A DNA stretch of 64,000 nucleotides from Wurfbainia villosa (GCA_025175895.1 CM046000.1:35376720-35440719), one strand, 5' to 3'. Counted from the stretch's first letter, positions 1 through 10,267 are shown. The notes: generated by a model not told the origin, from the letters alone. Numbers and translations: made by a program.

Positions 1-64
1 TAAATTGTTTACATACCAAATCATCTCTCTCACATTCTCAATTTTGTATTTCTAGGTTAATCAT

Positions 65-445
65 TTGATAATATCGTCTATTAATCTGTGTTTGATTTTG
101 GAATCGAACAAACTGACTGGATCTAACTTCTTGGTCTGGCTTCGAAACTTGAGAATCGTTCTTAAGGCTGAGAAGCTTGCTTATGTCCTTGAAGAGCCTC
201 TTCCCACCAGTCTTGACCATGATGCAAGTCCGGACCAAATGTTGGCCCATCAGAAGCATATGACTAATTCTGAGCTTGCTAGTTGCATCATGCTAGCGAC
301 GATGACTCATGAGATGCAAAAGCAGCACGAGCATATGGATGCTTACACGATCATTTACCATTTTCGTGAACTCTTTGATGAGTAATTGAGATCCAAAATG
401 TTCAAGGTCTCGAAGCTTCTCTTTAGTTTGAAGATGGAGGAGGGT
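65..445 (+). pseudogene. gag: Copia gag N-terminal remnant
   Basis: This is the amino end of a Ty1/copia capsid protein (UBN2-type gag). The frame reads through residues typical of the family, including NKLTGSNFLVWLRNLR near the start and a leucine-rich helical segment ending in ELFDE. The usual ATG is not seen; the frame opens on TTG at 65, which may be a decayed ATG. A TAA at 383-385 interrupts it and the same frame continues with gag-like residues (KMFKVSKLLFSLKMEEG) to 445. No zinc knuckle, protease or pol follows. Within about 20 bases the sequence changes into LTR H. It is therefore the stub of an element whose body was deleted, or which was fused to another LTR. Gag identity is fairly sure; its owner is not. 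Confidence 0.7.
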
Positions 446-462
446 TAATCTGCAGTACAGTT

Positions 463-1017
463 TGTTAGTAATATATGAGAGGTGTCCTAAGGCAATCACC
501 TTATGGTTGTACCATTTATTTGATAAATGAAGATTCACTATTTGAGTATACATATTTTCATGTATTTGATTAGATCTCAAACTCATTTACTGAATGTCTG
601 CAATGAGATTCACAACATGAGAGAATTTATGATTGGATCATAACTAGTGAGTATCTCTACATGTGTAATTGTGATGTATTGAAATTATCCCTAGTCGATG
701 AATTGATGCATTCGGACCCCATCGATTCTGTTGAAACTAGCACGAGGTGTACTATTTGGTTTATCCAAGCAGCTATTTCTCACTGGATAGAGACATTGGA
801 ATGTCCAGAGTTGATCATGGATGATAGTTATGGTAACTAATTCATTGGAGTGATCAACTGTAAGACTTCATATGGTTCTCTACTTATACAGATATGTCAA
901 TGAAGTCCTTACTGTAGCTTAAGTGCGATATTCCTTCGACTTGAGGTATTCTAGTCATCTTGGTCATGGAGACTTATGCTTTGACATCTTAAGTAAGCAT
1001 CTCCAAGGAGATGTAGA
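463..1017 (+). repeat. LTR H, segment 1
   Basis: Non-coding LTR sequence beginning TGTTAGTAA. It is interrupted by element A at 1018 and resumes at 7275. The start is inferred from the TGTT motif and the loss of gag similarity just upstream; no polypurine tract is visible directly before it. The three segments together make an LTR of about 2.25 kb ending in CCCAACA next to a decayed Met-tRNA primer site. Confidence 0.5.
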
Positions 1018-1106
1018 TGTTGGTGCAATTGGCCCAGGTTGACTCGAGTTTGACTCGAGCAGTATTTTGATGATAGACAAAACTTATGACATGGGATTCT
1101 CATAGG

Positions 1107-1264
1107 AAAGTCCAACATGGAGTTGGCATGGAAAATCCAAGCATGGGGCTTGGTGTGGAAAGTCCAACATAGAGTTGGCATGGAAAATCCAAGCATGGAG
1201 CTTGGTGTGGGAAAGTCCAACATGGAGTTGGCATGGAAAATCCAAGCATGGAGCTTGGTGTTGA
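1107..1264 (+). repeat. Three 52-53 bp tandem units with paired hairpins (A 5' LTR)
   Basis: Each unit starts AAAGTCCAAC and carries two inverted repeats: CCAACATGGAGTTGG (arms CCAAC/GTTGG) and CCAAGCATGGAGCTTGG (arms CCAAGC/GCTTGG). Units run 1107-1158, 1159-1211 and 1212-1264. The same array is at 5825-5982 in the 3' LTR. Confidence 0.85.
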
Positions 1265-2020
1265 AAAGTCCAAAGCATTGCGAAACCGTGCGCTTGGTGC
1301 TTGGTGAGAAATGCATTGCGAAGCCATGCGCTTGATGCATGTGGGAAGTCTTGAGGACTTGGTAAGTTCACTAGGCTTGGGTTCCTTGAGTCGGTGAAGG
1401 ATGGCATTGCGAAGCCGTGCGCTTGGTGCATCTGAGGGATCGTCGGACGGGAGCGAATGGAGTGAGCCCAAAGGGAAGCATACTTTAAGGGCATGAGACG
1501 CGAAGGATGGCGTTGCGAAGCCGTGCGCTTGACGCATCCGAGGGACGTAGGCCGAGAGAAGAGAGCTTCGGTGGGGAACTCCATAAAGGATGAGGTGGAC
1601 TTGGCCAAGTGGCTAAGACTAAGTGTCGGATGCTCAAACAGCTTGATGTTTGAAATTTTACTCGACATCGATCGGTGACATAGGTGCGATCGGCTCTCTA
1701 AATCGTATGAGTTCGACCGGTTCGAGACAGTGGTGATCGATCAAGCGCCAAGGAGGCGATCAGCTTTGACACCATCGATCGTGATGAGGATATAAGTCGA
1801 TCGATCGGTGTTTTCACCAGAATGGTTTCGATCAAGTGCTCGTGCCAACACTTTCGATGGTGTGTTACGATCGGTGATTAGGTATCATCGATCGGTGATG
1901 TGTGATCCGTTGGAACTTGACCAACGTGGATCTGGCCGTTGTGAGACAATGACTACAGGACCAGTCGACTGATGGTCACGATCAGTCGACTGATGGGCGC
2001 AAAATCATCTTGATGCAGGT

Positions 2021-2027
2021 TATAAAT
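2021..2027 (+). promoter_or_regulatory. Putative TATA box of the A 5' LTR
   Basis: TATAAAT in the middle-right part of the LTR, conserved at 6764-6770 in the 3' LTR and at the matching place of related LTRs (TATAAAG at 42990). Initiation about 30 bases downstream would set the U3/R border. Inferred from sequence only. Confidence 0.5.
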
Positions 2028-2519
2028 GGAGCTTAAGAGGGAGGATTTCGAAAAGACTTTTGTGAAGCTATTGGAGGGGAATTGCTGCTGCATTCCAGAC
2101 CTTCAAGAGCCATCTAAAGCAAGCAACAAGCAAAGGGTTCAAAGCAAGCGTTGTAAGTATTCTTTACGTGTATTTCGTATTTGTCTTTGTATTGCTTGTA
2201 TTTCATATTACTTAGTGTAATTACTTGTGAGAGGTTTCTCCACTTTCGACGTGTTGTCGAGAAGGAGTGTTAGTTAGTGCCGTGCGCATAACTAGAGCTC
2301 AGTGAGCTCGCCCATGGAGTAGGAACCATTCGGTTCCGAACCACGTATATCTTGTGTATGCTTGTATGTGTTGTTAGTATTTTCATTATTGTTGTTATTT
2401 TGTTGCACTAAATACAATCATAGACAAGCGACGCAAGAAGAACGATCGTATTCCACCATACGATGATAGAGGGATATTCACCCCCTCTAGCCGGCTAACA
2501 CCGATCGATCCCCTACAAG

Positions 2520-2531
2520 TGGTATCAGAGA
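2520..2531 (+). other. Primer-binding site of A
   Basis: TGGTATCAGAGA, two bases after the LTR end. It matches the complement of the plant initiator Met tRNA 3' end at 11 of 12 positions; the last base is mutated. Confidence 0.85.
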
Positions 2532-2574
2532 TAGGAGCTTGTCGAGGACTAACCGTCGACACAAGCATCGCAAG

Positions 2575-4143
2575 ATGGCTGGCTACAACCTCCAAGCACT
2601 AAAATTTGAAGGAGACTTTCAATGGTGGAGAAGAAAAATGGAGGTATATCTCGAAACTGACTTTGATGTTATGATTATTGTAGAAAATAGTTTTGAGATG
2701 CCTAGGGACAAAGACAACAAGCTAATTGAGAAGTCAAGGAGGACCCAAGACCAAATCAAGGACTTCAAGACAAATCTTAAGGTAATAAAATTACTTAGTG
2801 ATTTGATCCCTAACAATATTTGGTCTAGATTGGGTGACTATAGGGATGCGAAAGAATTATGGAATAAAGTAATGAAATTCCAAGAAAATTCCCAACCGAC
2901 ACAAGTAAAGGAGAATGCCGAGGAAGAAGCACCATCCACATTCGAAGATGTGGATGACTTGGAGAAAACCTCCACCTCTAGCATTGAGGGGGAGGAAAGG
3001 ATTTCCATTCCGAAGCAAGATCGAAATGAAGCTTCTACCTCCGGAAGAAGTGAAGAATCCTACACCACCCTAGGTAACTCAAGCATAATGATTTTAAATA
3101 AAGATCACATAATATGTTTTGAGTGTAGGGAGAAAGGGCATTACAAGAGTAAATGCTCAAAATTAGCTAAGAAGAAGACACCGACACCAAAAGTCAACCC
3201 AAAGTCAAAGGATACCAGAGTTCCCACAACTAGAAGCAAAGAGCACATTGTGTGCTTTAAATGCAATCAAAAGGGAAACTACCGAAGCCAATGTCCTAGG
3301 GGAAGGAAGAAAGGGCAAGAAGGTGTATCTCATGTAAGGGGAGCTTCTAAAGCTAACCCTAAAGTAAATTTATTTAATGCACCTTTAATTCCTAAAGTTA
3401 AAAAGCATGTTAAAAATTATTTTAGTTCACTTGCAATTATAAATGAAAAGCATGCTAGGAGGAATAAATATGTTTGTCTAGGTGCCAAGCATGTAGAATT
3501 ATCTAAGGATAAACCTAGGACCAATAATACTAGAACTATTTTACCTAGGGAGTCAATTAGGAGAATTGAAGAAAACTTGGGCATTAACCCCAAGAAATCT
3601 TGGCATATGCCTAAGAAGAAAACCAATTCCCAAAAGATTAATGAAAAATCAAAATTGAGAAAATTAGAATTAGAAAACCAAGTCTTGAGGTCAAGACTTG
3701 AGAGAATGGAAAAGACCCTTAGGATTATATAAAATTCTATTCAAGGGTTAAATGCCCAAAAGTCAAGACCTAGGAAACAAGAAATGTCCAAAGGCAAGAA
3801 AGGTTTGGGTCACAAACCTATGTCCTACCATAATATTCCATTTAATTATGAAACAATTTCTAGGTCTATAAAAACCAAGGCTAATAGGGAAGCTATCTCT
3901 AAGACTAGCCATGGTGTTTGCTTAGTGGCTAAGGACTTAAGGAAAACCAAGAAAGTCACTAAGAAGGTCAAAGGAGGAGTCACCTCTAGAGTTGACCTAG
4001 GAAAGACCCAATTGACTAATGTGTCAAAACCTAAAAGGGTCATTAGGAAGGTATCTAGGGAAGTTATCCCTAGTGAATATCTTGTTAACCCAAGGAGCTC
4101 CAATAGGTATTGGGTTCCTAGGAGCATGATCGATTCACGCTAG
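2575..4143 (+). pseudogene. gag: Gag of element A, one nonsense codon
   Basis: Capsid/nucleocapsid protein that would package the element RNA in the cytoplasm. The ATG at 2575 is preferred to an upstream in-frame ATG at 2539, because homologues F and G also start MAG. The N-terminal UBN2-like part (KFEGDFQWWRRKMEVYLETD) is followed by an acidic Ser/Thr-rich linker, then two zinc knuckles. The first, CFECREKGHYKSKC, is intact. The second, CFKCNQKGNYRSQC, has Asn in place of the metal-binding His. A Lys-rich tail contains a predicted coiled coil (LELENQVLRSRLERME). A TAA at about 3730 stops the frame; it continues unshifted from 3784 to a terminus with the family signature NRYWVPRSMIDSR. No pol follows. 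Confidence 0.85.
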
Positions 4144-5721
4144 ATGGGTTAGGATGTGTCAACCCTAAGTGGATGGGTAGTTAACCTAGCCATGATGAGT
4201 TGACACATTAGGATGTCACAATATTCTTTGAGAAGTTGAAAAATAATTAAATTGGCACAATTAGGTTTTAGAGGTATTGGTGTGCCATTTTGGGTTTATG
4301 GCACACTTGGGAGATAATTAGCATTAAGGCAAAAATAGGTTTAATCTTAGAAATGACAATTTGGATTTAACACTTAGGTATTTTATACCTTAGTATATTT
4401 TACTTTCCATGTTTTATTTGCCTTGCCATGTCATGACATCATTTTCATTTTTATTTATAAAAATATCATGTTCATGTTTAAAATTATTTTTATATGTCAT
4501 GTATGCTAAAATTTCATTCACATGCCATGACATTATGATTTTGGCACATACTTAGTTATATCATATATATGCCATAATCATATCATGCATAAAATAAAAT
4601 GAAATTAAGGACTATGACATGATTTGATAGGAATCAAATAATATTGCCTAGAAATATGCATGAGACCATTAAAGAACAAAAACTCACATCTCACTAGATT
4701 AATTGCCTTGTATGTGTTTTACACATCTAGATACAAGTGAGATGTTTAGGAAAAAGGAATCAAAGGTTTTAAAAACATTTTGAAAAACCTTGGTGAAGCC
4801 TATCTTTTGATAGCTATTACCATTGAATGGGATGATACAAAGAGGGCTCTTTATTGAAGCTTTTCTAAACTTTTGGACTTTGTATCAATCTCACTATTTT
4901 GTGGGTAAAATAATTTTCTAATATTTTTCACCCATAATAATTGTGATAAGTAATATACGTACAAAATTTCATGATTTATCAACGTATGTATATTTACTTA
5001 CGAATTCCAAAAATTCATTTTTGAAATTCAAAAAACTGCAATTGCAGTTATCAGTCGACTGCCAGGGCGGCCAGTCGATTGATGTGGGAAGGAGTCGACT
5101 GGTAGCTGACGGAGTCGGCTGATACTTCTGATTTCGGGTAAACCTTGGTGGTTAGGCCCATGTTCAACTATGTTTTGGTCCCCTAACCACTCCTAACCCA
5201 AGGACATGCTTGGGAGAGCATTAGAAAGGGTGGAAATCCATTGGACATGGATTAGGAGAAGTGTTTAGGGAGAGTATCAATTTTAAGGTGGATGAGAGTT
5301 CATTGTTGAACTTTGCCTTAATTTTTGATTTGGTTAATGTTCCTATTGGCTTAGGGACTCTCCAAGGACATTGTTGGTACAATGGTCAAGGGGGGAGCAA
5401 GCCTCTAGGGGGAGGTATCCATCATGGGAAGATGGATGTGTATTTTCTCATGGGAGGAAAATTGGGTTGCCTCTCTTTAAGTGATATGGGACTTATCACT
5501 AGAAAGATTGTAGGCATGTGTTTCCTCCAAGGGAGAGATTGTAAGATCTCATTGGGATATGAGACATTCATACCCTTGGGGAGGACCTTTTTGATGTAAT
5601 GTCAAAAAGGGGGAGAAGTTACTAAGTTACCAATTAGGGTTCGTTGGAATTCTCATTGGGATGTGAGAATTGCCAATATGGGAGAATTGGTAGACTTGAG
5701 ATGGTAGTTTTGTCAATCATC
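4144..5721 (+). other. Non-coding 3' internal region of A
   Basis: AT-rich stretch between gag and the polypurine tract. It aligns by eye with the same region of C, D and E (ATACGTA-containing stretches, TTGGCACA blocks, a run around GATTGATACAAAG). No conserved reading frame: the open frame at 5261-5599 is broken in relatives. It probably holds RNA signals; that is inference. Confidence 0.7.
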
Positions 5722-5735
5722 AAAAAGAGGGAGAT
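5722..5735 (+). other. Polypurine tract of A
   Basis: AAAAAGAGGGAGAT abuts the 3' LTR start. Would prime plus-strand DNA synthesis. Confidence 0.8.
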
Positions 5736-7269
5736 TGTTGGTGCAATCGACCCAGGTTGACTCGAGTTTGACTCGAGCAGTATTTTGATGATAGACAAAA
5801 CTTATGACATGGGATTGTCATAGGAAAGTCCAACATGGAGTTGGCATGGAAAATCCAAGCATGGGGCTTGGTGTGGAAAGTCCAACATGGAGTTGGCATG
5901 GAAAATCCAAGCATGGAGCTTGGTGTGGGAAAGTCCAACATGGAGTTGGCATGGAAAATCCAAGCATGGAGCTTGGTGTTGAAAAGTCCAAAGCATTGCG
6001 AAACCGTGCGCTTGGTGCTTGGTGAGAAATGCATTGCGAAGCCGTGCGCTTGGTGCATGTGGGAAGTCATGAGGACTTGGTAAGTTCACTAGGCTCGGGG
6101 TCCTTGAGTCGGTGAAGGATGGCATTGCGAAGCCGTGCGCTTGGTGCATCTGAGGGACCGCCGGACGGGAGCGAATGGAGTGAGCCCAAAGGGAAGCATA
6201 CTAAGGGCATGAGATGCGAAGGATGGCATTGCGAAGCCATGTGCTTGACGCATCCGAGGGACATAGGCCGAGGGAAGAGAGCTTCGGTGGGGAACTCCAT
6301 AAGGGATGAGGTGGACTTGGCCAAGTGGCTAAGACTAAGTGTCGGATGCTCAAACAGCTTGATGTTTGAGGTTTTACCCGACATCAGTCGACTGGCATAG
6401 GTGCTAGTCGACTGCTCTAGGTCATATGAGTTAGACCAGCGTTCGACTGAACAGGGTCTGGCTGATCAGTCGACTTCCAAGGGTGGGCAGTTGACTGTTG
6501 ACACCATCAATCGACTGATCGGGGTGTTTTCATCCACAGAATGGTTTCCAGTCAAGTGCTCGTGCCAGCACTCGACTGATGGTGTTACCAGTCGACTGAT
6601 AGGTATCATCAGTCGACTGATGGGTATCATCAATCGACTGATGTGTGATCCGTTGGAACTTGACCAACGTGGATCTGGCCGTTGTGAGACAATGGCTACA
6701 GGACGAGTCGATTGATGGTCACGATCAGTCGATTGATGGGCGTGAAATCATCTTGATACAGGTTATAAATGGAGCTCAAGAGGGAGGATTTTGAAAAGAC
6801 TTTTGTGAAGCTATTGGAAGGGAATTGCTGCTACATTCCAGACCTTCAAGAGCCATCTAAAGCAAGCAGCAAGCAACAAGCAAAGGGTTCAAAGCAAGAG
6901 TTGTAAAGTGTTCTTTACGTGTATTTCGTATTTGTCTTTGTATTGCTTGTATTTCATATTACTTAGCGTAATTGCTTGTGAGAGGTTTCTCCACCTCCGA
7001 CGTGTTGTCGAGAAGGAGTGTTAGTTAGTGCCGTGCACATAACTAGAGCTCAGTGAGCTCGCCCATGGAGTAGGAACCATTCGGTTCCGAACCACGTATA
7101 TCTTGTGTATGCTTGTATGTGTTGTTAGTATTTTTATTATTGTTGTTATTCCGCTGCACTAACGACAATCGTAGACAAGCGACGCAAGAAGAATGATCGT
7201 ATTCCACCATATGATGATAGTGGGCTATTCACCACCCTCTAGCCGACCAACACCGATCGATCCCCTACA
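5736..7269 (+). repeat. 3' LTR of element A
   Basis: 1534 bp, TGTTGGTGCAATCGACC...CCCTACA. Carries the hairpin units at 5825-5982, the GCATTGCGAAGCC motif copies, a CAGTCGACTG-rich stretch (6384-6738), a TATA box at 6764 and the conserved end. The 5' LTR is otherwise very similar. Confidence 0.9.
6384..6738 (+). repeat. CAGTCGACTG palindrome cluster (A 3' LTR)
   Basis: About nine exact or one-off copies of the palindromic decamer CAGTCGACTG in 350 bp, just upstream of the TATA box. Each has CHG, CG and CHG cytosines on both strands. The matching part of the 5' LTR has only the last two copies. Confidence 0.8.
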
Positions 7270-7816
7270 GTGGATCCAGGATGATTGGGCATAAATCGAA
7301 GTGCCCGAAGGTGTTTGAATAGTCAACAGAGGATTCGCCACTCCTTGCGAGTAAATGTATACCCTATGACCTCTCGTCGGATTGTTACTGAAGTCTTTGG
7401 CTAAAGCATTACATGTTTAGAGTATGGTACTCTTGGATACATGTGCAGTAACTAGAATCTGCAGGACGAGGAAGTAAATACTTGGGCTAGGTGTGACGTA
7501 GTCATCCTAGTGGGGACTGACACAATAGACCATGTCATAAACCAAGTGGGTATAAGATGAGTGAAGGGAATGAGGCACGATTCATTGTAGCTGCTGAAGA
7601 ATTTTAGAAAAAGGTTCTGGGATCAACCGTTGATTTTCCGATTAATTTGGGATCATGATGTACTACTAAGTACCACTCATGATCGTTCTATAATTAATGG
7701 TTAATTATAGACGGCCAACATAAATCGGGAATCTATTTGGTCACATGCACAACAAGCATAATTCGAAGGATTTAAAACGAGTTTGAGAATAGGATTCTCA
7801 GATGGAAAGAGACTTG

Positions 7817-8041
7817 GTTTGGTTGGACCAAACAAAGAGCGAGTATGAAATTGTTTCAGTCGCATTGGAAGCATGGATGGGCCGAGTCTTATAAAGACAT
7901 GATGGATGAACCAAATCGGTTTGGTTCTAATCCAATGGTGGAAAAATAAACCAAAGTGGTTTGGTTTATTTTAAACGAATGAACCAAAGTTGGTTCAGTT
8001 TGTTTTAACTTAAAATAGACCAACGCGGTTTGGTTTATTTT
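7817..8041 (+). repeat. Hairpin array in LTR H upstream of TATA
   Basis: Five inverted repeats in 225 bp: GTTTGGT/ACCAAAC (7817-7833), GAACCAAA/TTTGGTTC (7908-7927), a perfect 13-bp pair AAAATAAACCAAA/TTTGGTTTATTTT (7943-7972), GAACCAA/TTGGTTC (7981-7996) and AAAATAGACCAA/TTGGTTTATTTT (8012-8041, one mismatch). Loops are 2-6 bases. Confidence 0.8.
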
Positions 8042-8111
8042 AACTTAAGTTATTGGAGCGGGTTAATGAGTTTTGGTTATGAACTAATAACCGTTAGGAG
8101 AATATGCTCTC

Positions 8112-8118
8112 TATAAAA
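8112..8118 (+). promoter_or_regulatory. Putative TATA box of LTR H
   Basis: TATAAAA about 70 bases after the hairpin array. Position within the LTR suits a U3 promoter. Confidence 0.45.
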
Positions 8119-9309
8119 ATATGGCTTAAAAGTTTTGCGAAACCCTAGAGAGAGAGAGTTATTTTTGGAGTTACTGCCCACCTCTTCTCCTTCTCCTTGC
8201 TTCTTGCCACTCAACACAAGGAGGGAGTCCTTGCCGCCCAACCCTTGTGCTGCTACCCAAGTTGTTGCCGCCACTTCCTCCTTGCTGTTGGCCATCCACC
8301 AGCTGCCGGTGACTCCTCCGGCGATACTCCTTTGGTTGCAGGTGACCAAGGAGCAACAGGTCAAGCTTTGTCCGACCATCTCTTCTGTTGGGATGTATAC
8401 TGAAAAGTCTATCTTTTGTATGAACATCTTTATTTTTGAAATAAGAATCACATGATCATTGTTTGCATATTTATGGTTATGTATATTGTCTAATACATTA
8501 CATTATAGATAACATGGTGTGTAGTGTCACACGGGAGATCATGTTATCAGTTCCTTGTAGAGTATAAGAAGAGGCTCACAACCAAGATGGTTATGGACAA
8601 ACCATTGGAATGGTTGTAGTGTGATTTGGTATTAGTTTGTCTTGACCATTGAATTACACTAGTACACTTTGTGTGTATTGAGCAGGATCGACTTAGAGGT
8701 GATTCGATTTATTGCTGACTACATAATTGAATCGTACCTCGGATATTATATTGTACATGCTCTTAATCCAGATATGATAATAGGCACATATACTTAGTAT
8801 TTATTTCTTTGATTTATCAATGGGTGAGATTTATAGAGTAAATCGATAGGCTCGGTAAGTTGGGAAATGATATTATTTATATGGTGTATCGTTGATTATA
8901 GGAGGAAACCATGTCCTATATATTAGAATGATGATGTCCCCTTGAGGAGCTCATAAGGTTCATGTAAACCCTGCAGGTTGACTTGGTCCGGCATGATGAT
9001 AAGGTTGAGTGGTACTACTCATGGAGTTAGATGTTGATTAATTAATTGTCAGTAAATTAATTAATTGATGGACATTTGAGATCTTAAATATGGGGAGATA
9101 AATGTACAAATAATATATGAAGCCCATATTAACTTATGGGGGTTGGTGAGGTAGATCAATGATAATCCTCTAGTGGAATGGATTATCATTAATGGATCGG
9201 ACTTTATGTGGGCTTGATCCATTGGGTGGCCAAGATCCAACTCCTCCTCATGGTCCCTATTGTAGCCTATTAAAACCCTCAAGGTGCCAAGATCCGATGA
9301 TGGAAAATG

Positions 9310-9393
9310 AAACTCTAGATCCGACGGTGGAGATTAAATCTCTAGATCCGACGGTTGAGATTAAATCCCTAGATCCAATGGTGGAGATTAAAA
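9310..9393 (+). repeat. 27-bp tandem repeat, three units (B 5' LTR)
   Basis: Units contain GAGATTAAATCTC, itself a 5-bp-arm palindrome, followed by TAGATCCGACGG. In one frame the unit reads VEIKSLDPT, but it lies in LTR and precedes the TATA box. Other copies of this LTR carry four to six units. Confidence 0.8.
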
Positions 9394-9412
9394 GGAGGCT
9401 TAAGCCTAACTC

Positions 9413-9420
9413 TATAAAAG
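9413..9420 (+). promoter_or_regulatory. Putative TATA box of the B 5' LTR
   Basis: TATAAAAG directly after the 27-bp array; the counterpart on the minus strand of J is at 58711-58717. Confidence 0.55.
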
Positions 9421-10267
9421 GGTGGCCAAGGCTTGGGCATGGATTATCCTTTGGGAGATTAGGGTTTTGCTTCCCTTGGCTTGGGCGACAACTAAGAGAG
9501 GCTAGGGTTTGTTGGTCGACAACTAAGAGGTGGCTAGGGTTTGCTTCTCATCTTGGGCGGCAACCTACGGTTGGCTTCTCCTCTTGGTCGGCGGCAATAA
9601 CACCACCATCTTCTCCTAGGGCCGGCGGCGCCACCCTCTTCCCCTCTTCCTTGGCCGGCGGCAAGAGCTAGGGATTCTTCCCTTGGAGCTTTTTGGCCGG
9701 CGCCATACTTCTATCTTCATCTCCTTAGCCGGTGGCAACCACCAAGCAAGGTGGCTTAGTGGTCGGTTCTAGATAGGAGAAGAGTTTTGTTTTATTCTTC
9801 CTTTTGTTCGGAGCGAGCAAGGAAGGGAAGAACGTGATCTAGGAGGCTTCGACTTTTGGAAGATCGTCGCCCACACGACGCCCAAAAGGAGGAAGGACAT
9901 ACAATAGAAGACCTTGAGGTAAACAAGAGGTATAATTCTTGTTTTGGTTCCCTTTAGTTTCTTTGCATGATGTATGTATTTTGATATGTGGCTAAATTTA
10001 CTTGGACCCCGAATACGAACACAAGAACCGGCGATCCGTACATCGTCTATTCCGCGGCTATTCGAAGAATAGAGGTAGGTTGCTTGAACAACAAGTTTGT
10101 TCAAGTGACCACTCTAATCGGATAGCATGATGATGGAACGGTAGCTTGAGTAATCCCTAATTGTCATGGATTAATTTTTTTTAATCTGGGGACGAATACG
10201 GGATCGCCATGAACAAGCAACCGAGTTGAAGTGGAAAGCGAAGTCCCCCCCCCCCCTCCCTTTCAAG

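Larger units (their letters stand above)
1018..2517 (+). repeat. 5' LTR of element A
   Basis: 1500 bp, TG...CA bounded, directly followed by the primer-binding site. It contains three tandem 52-53 bp units (1107-1264), several copies of a 28-bp motif around GCATTGCGAAGCC (1273-1535), a TATA box at 2021 and the segment around 2300-2500 shared by the family. Its central part (1665-1905) reads GATCG-like where the 3' LTR reads CAGTCGACTG. Confidence 0.9.
1018..7269 (+). mobile_element. Element A: gag-only (TR-GAG-like) LTR retrotransposon
   Basis: A complete LTR-gag-LTR insertion. Both LTRs start TGTTGGTGCAAT and end CCCTACA. Flanking pentamers are GTAGA (1013-1017) and GTGGA (7270-7274), a TSD with one mutation. 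The internal part (2518-5735, 3.2 kb) has a primer-binding site, a gag gene and a polypurine tract, but no protease, integrase or reverse transcriptase motif in any frame. It is inserted into LTR H in the same orientation. Being gag-only, it would need pol functions from another element. Related copies are C, D and E and, more distantly, F and G. Confidence 0.9.
7275..8385 (+). repeat. LTR H, segment 2
   Basis: Continuation of LTR H between the insertions of A and B. Holds a hairpin array at 7817-8041, a TATAAAA box at 8112-8118 and a GC-richer transcribed-looking stretch after it. Short open frames here lack conserved features and are not called as genes. Confidence 0.6.
8386..10265 (+). repeat. 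5' LTR of element B
   Basis: 1880 bp, begins TGTTGGGATGTATACTG, ends in a run of 12 C (10245-10256) then TCCCTTTCA. Contains three units of a 27-bp repeat (about 9310-9393), a TATA box at 9413 and a transcribed-type leader rich in CTAGGG and GGCGGCAA blocks. Frames across it (for example 9192-9671) are repeat-driven, not genes. Confidence 0.9.

Noticed and set aside
1084..1668. Long minus-strand frames across the A LTR (also 5802-6149 and similar frames in C, D and E LTRs)
   Set aside because: They arise because repeat units of the LTR keep frames open; residues repeat with the DNA period and there is no family match.
5261..5599. Open frame of 112 codons near the 3' end of element A
   Set aside because: Equivalent regions of C and E are broken by stops and indels, and the translation has no conserved feature; taken as chance in a non-coding stretch.
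8135..8455. Frames across 8135-8455 on both strands
   Set aside because: They cross the boundary between LTR H and the B 5' LTR at 8386, so they cannot be old genes.
9192..9671. Frame with VEIKSLDP repeats in the B LTR (also 50775-51239 and 58702-58914)
   Set aside because: The repeats are the 27-bp DNA array read in one frame; it lies across the promoter region of an LTR.
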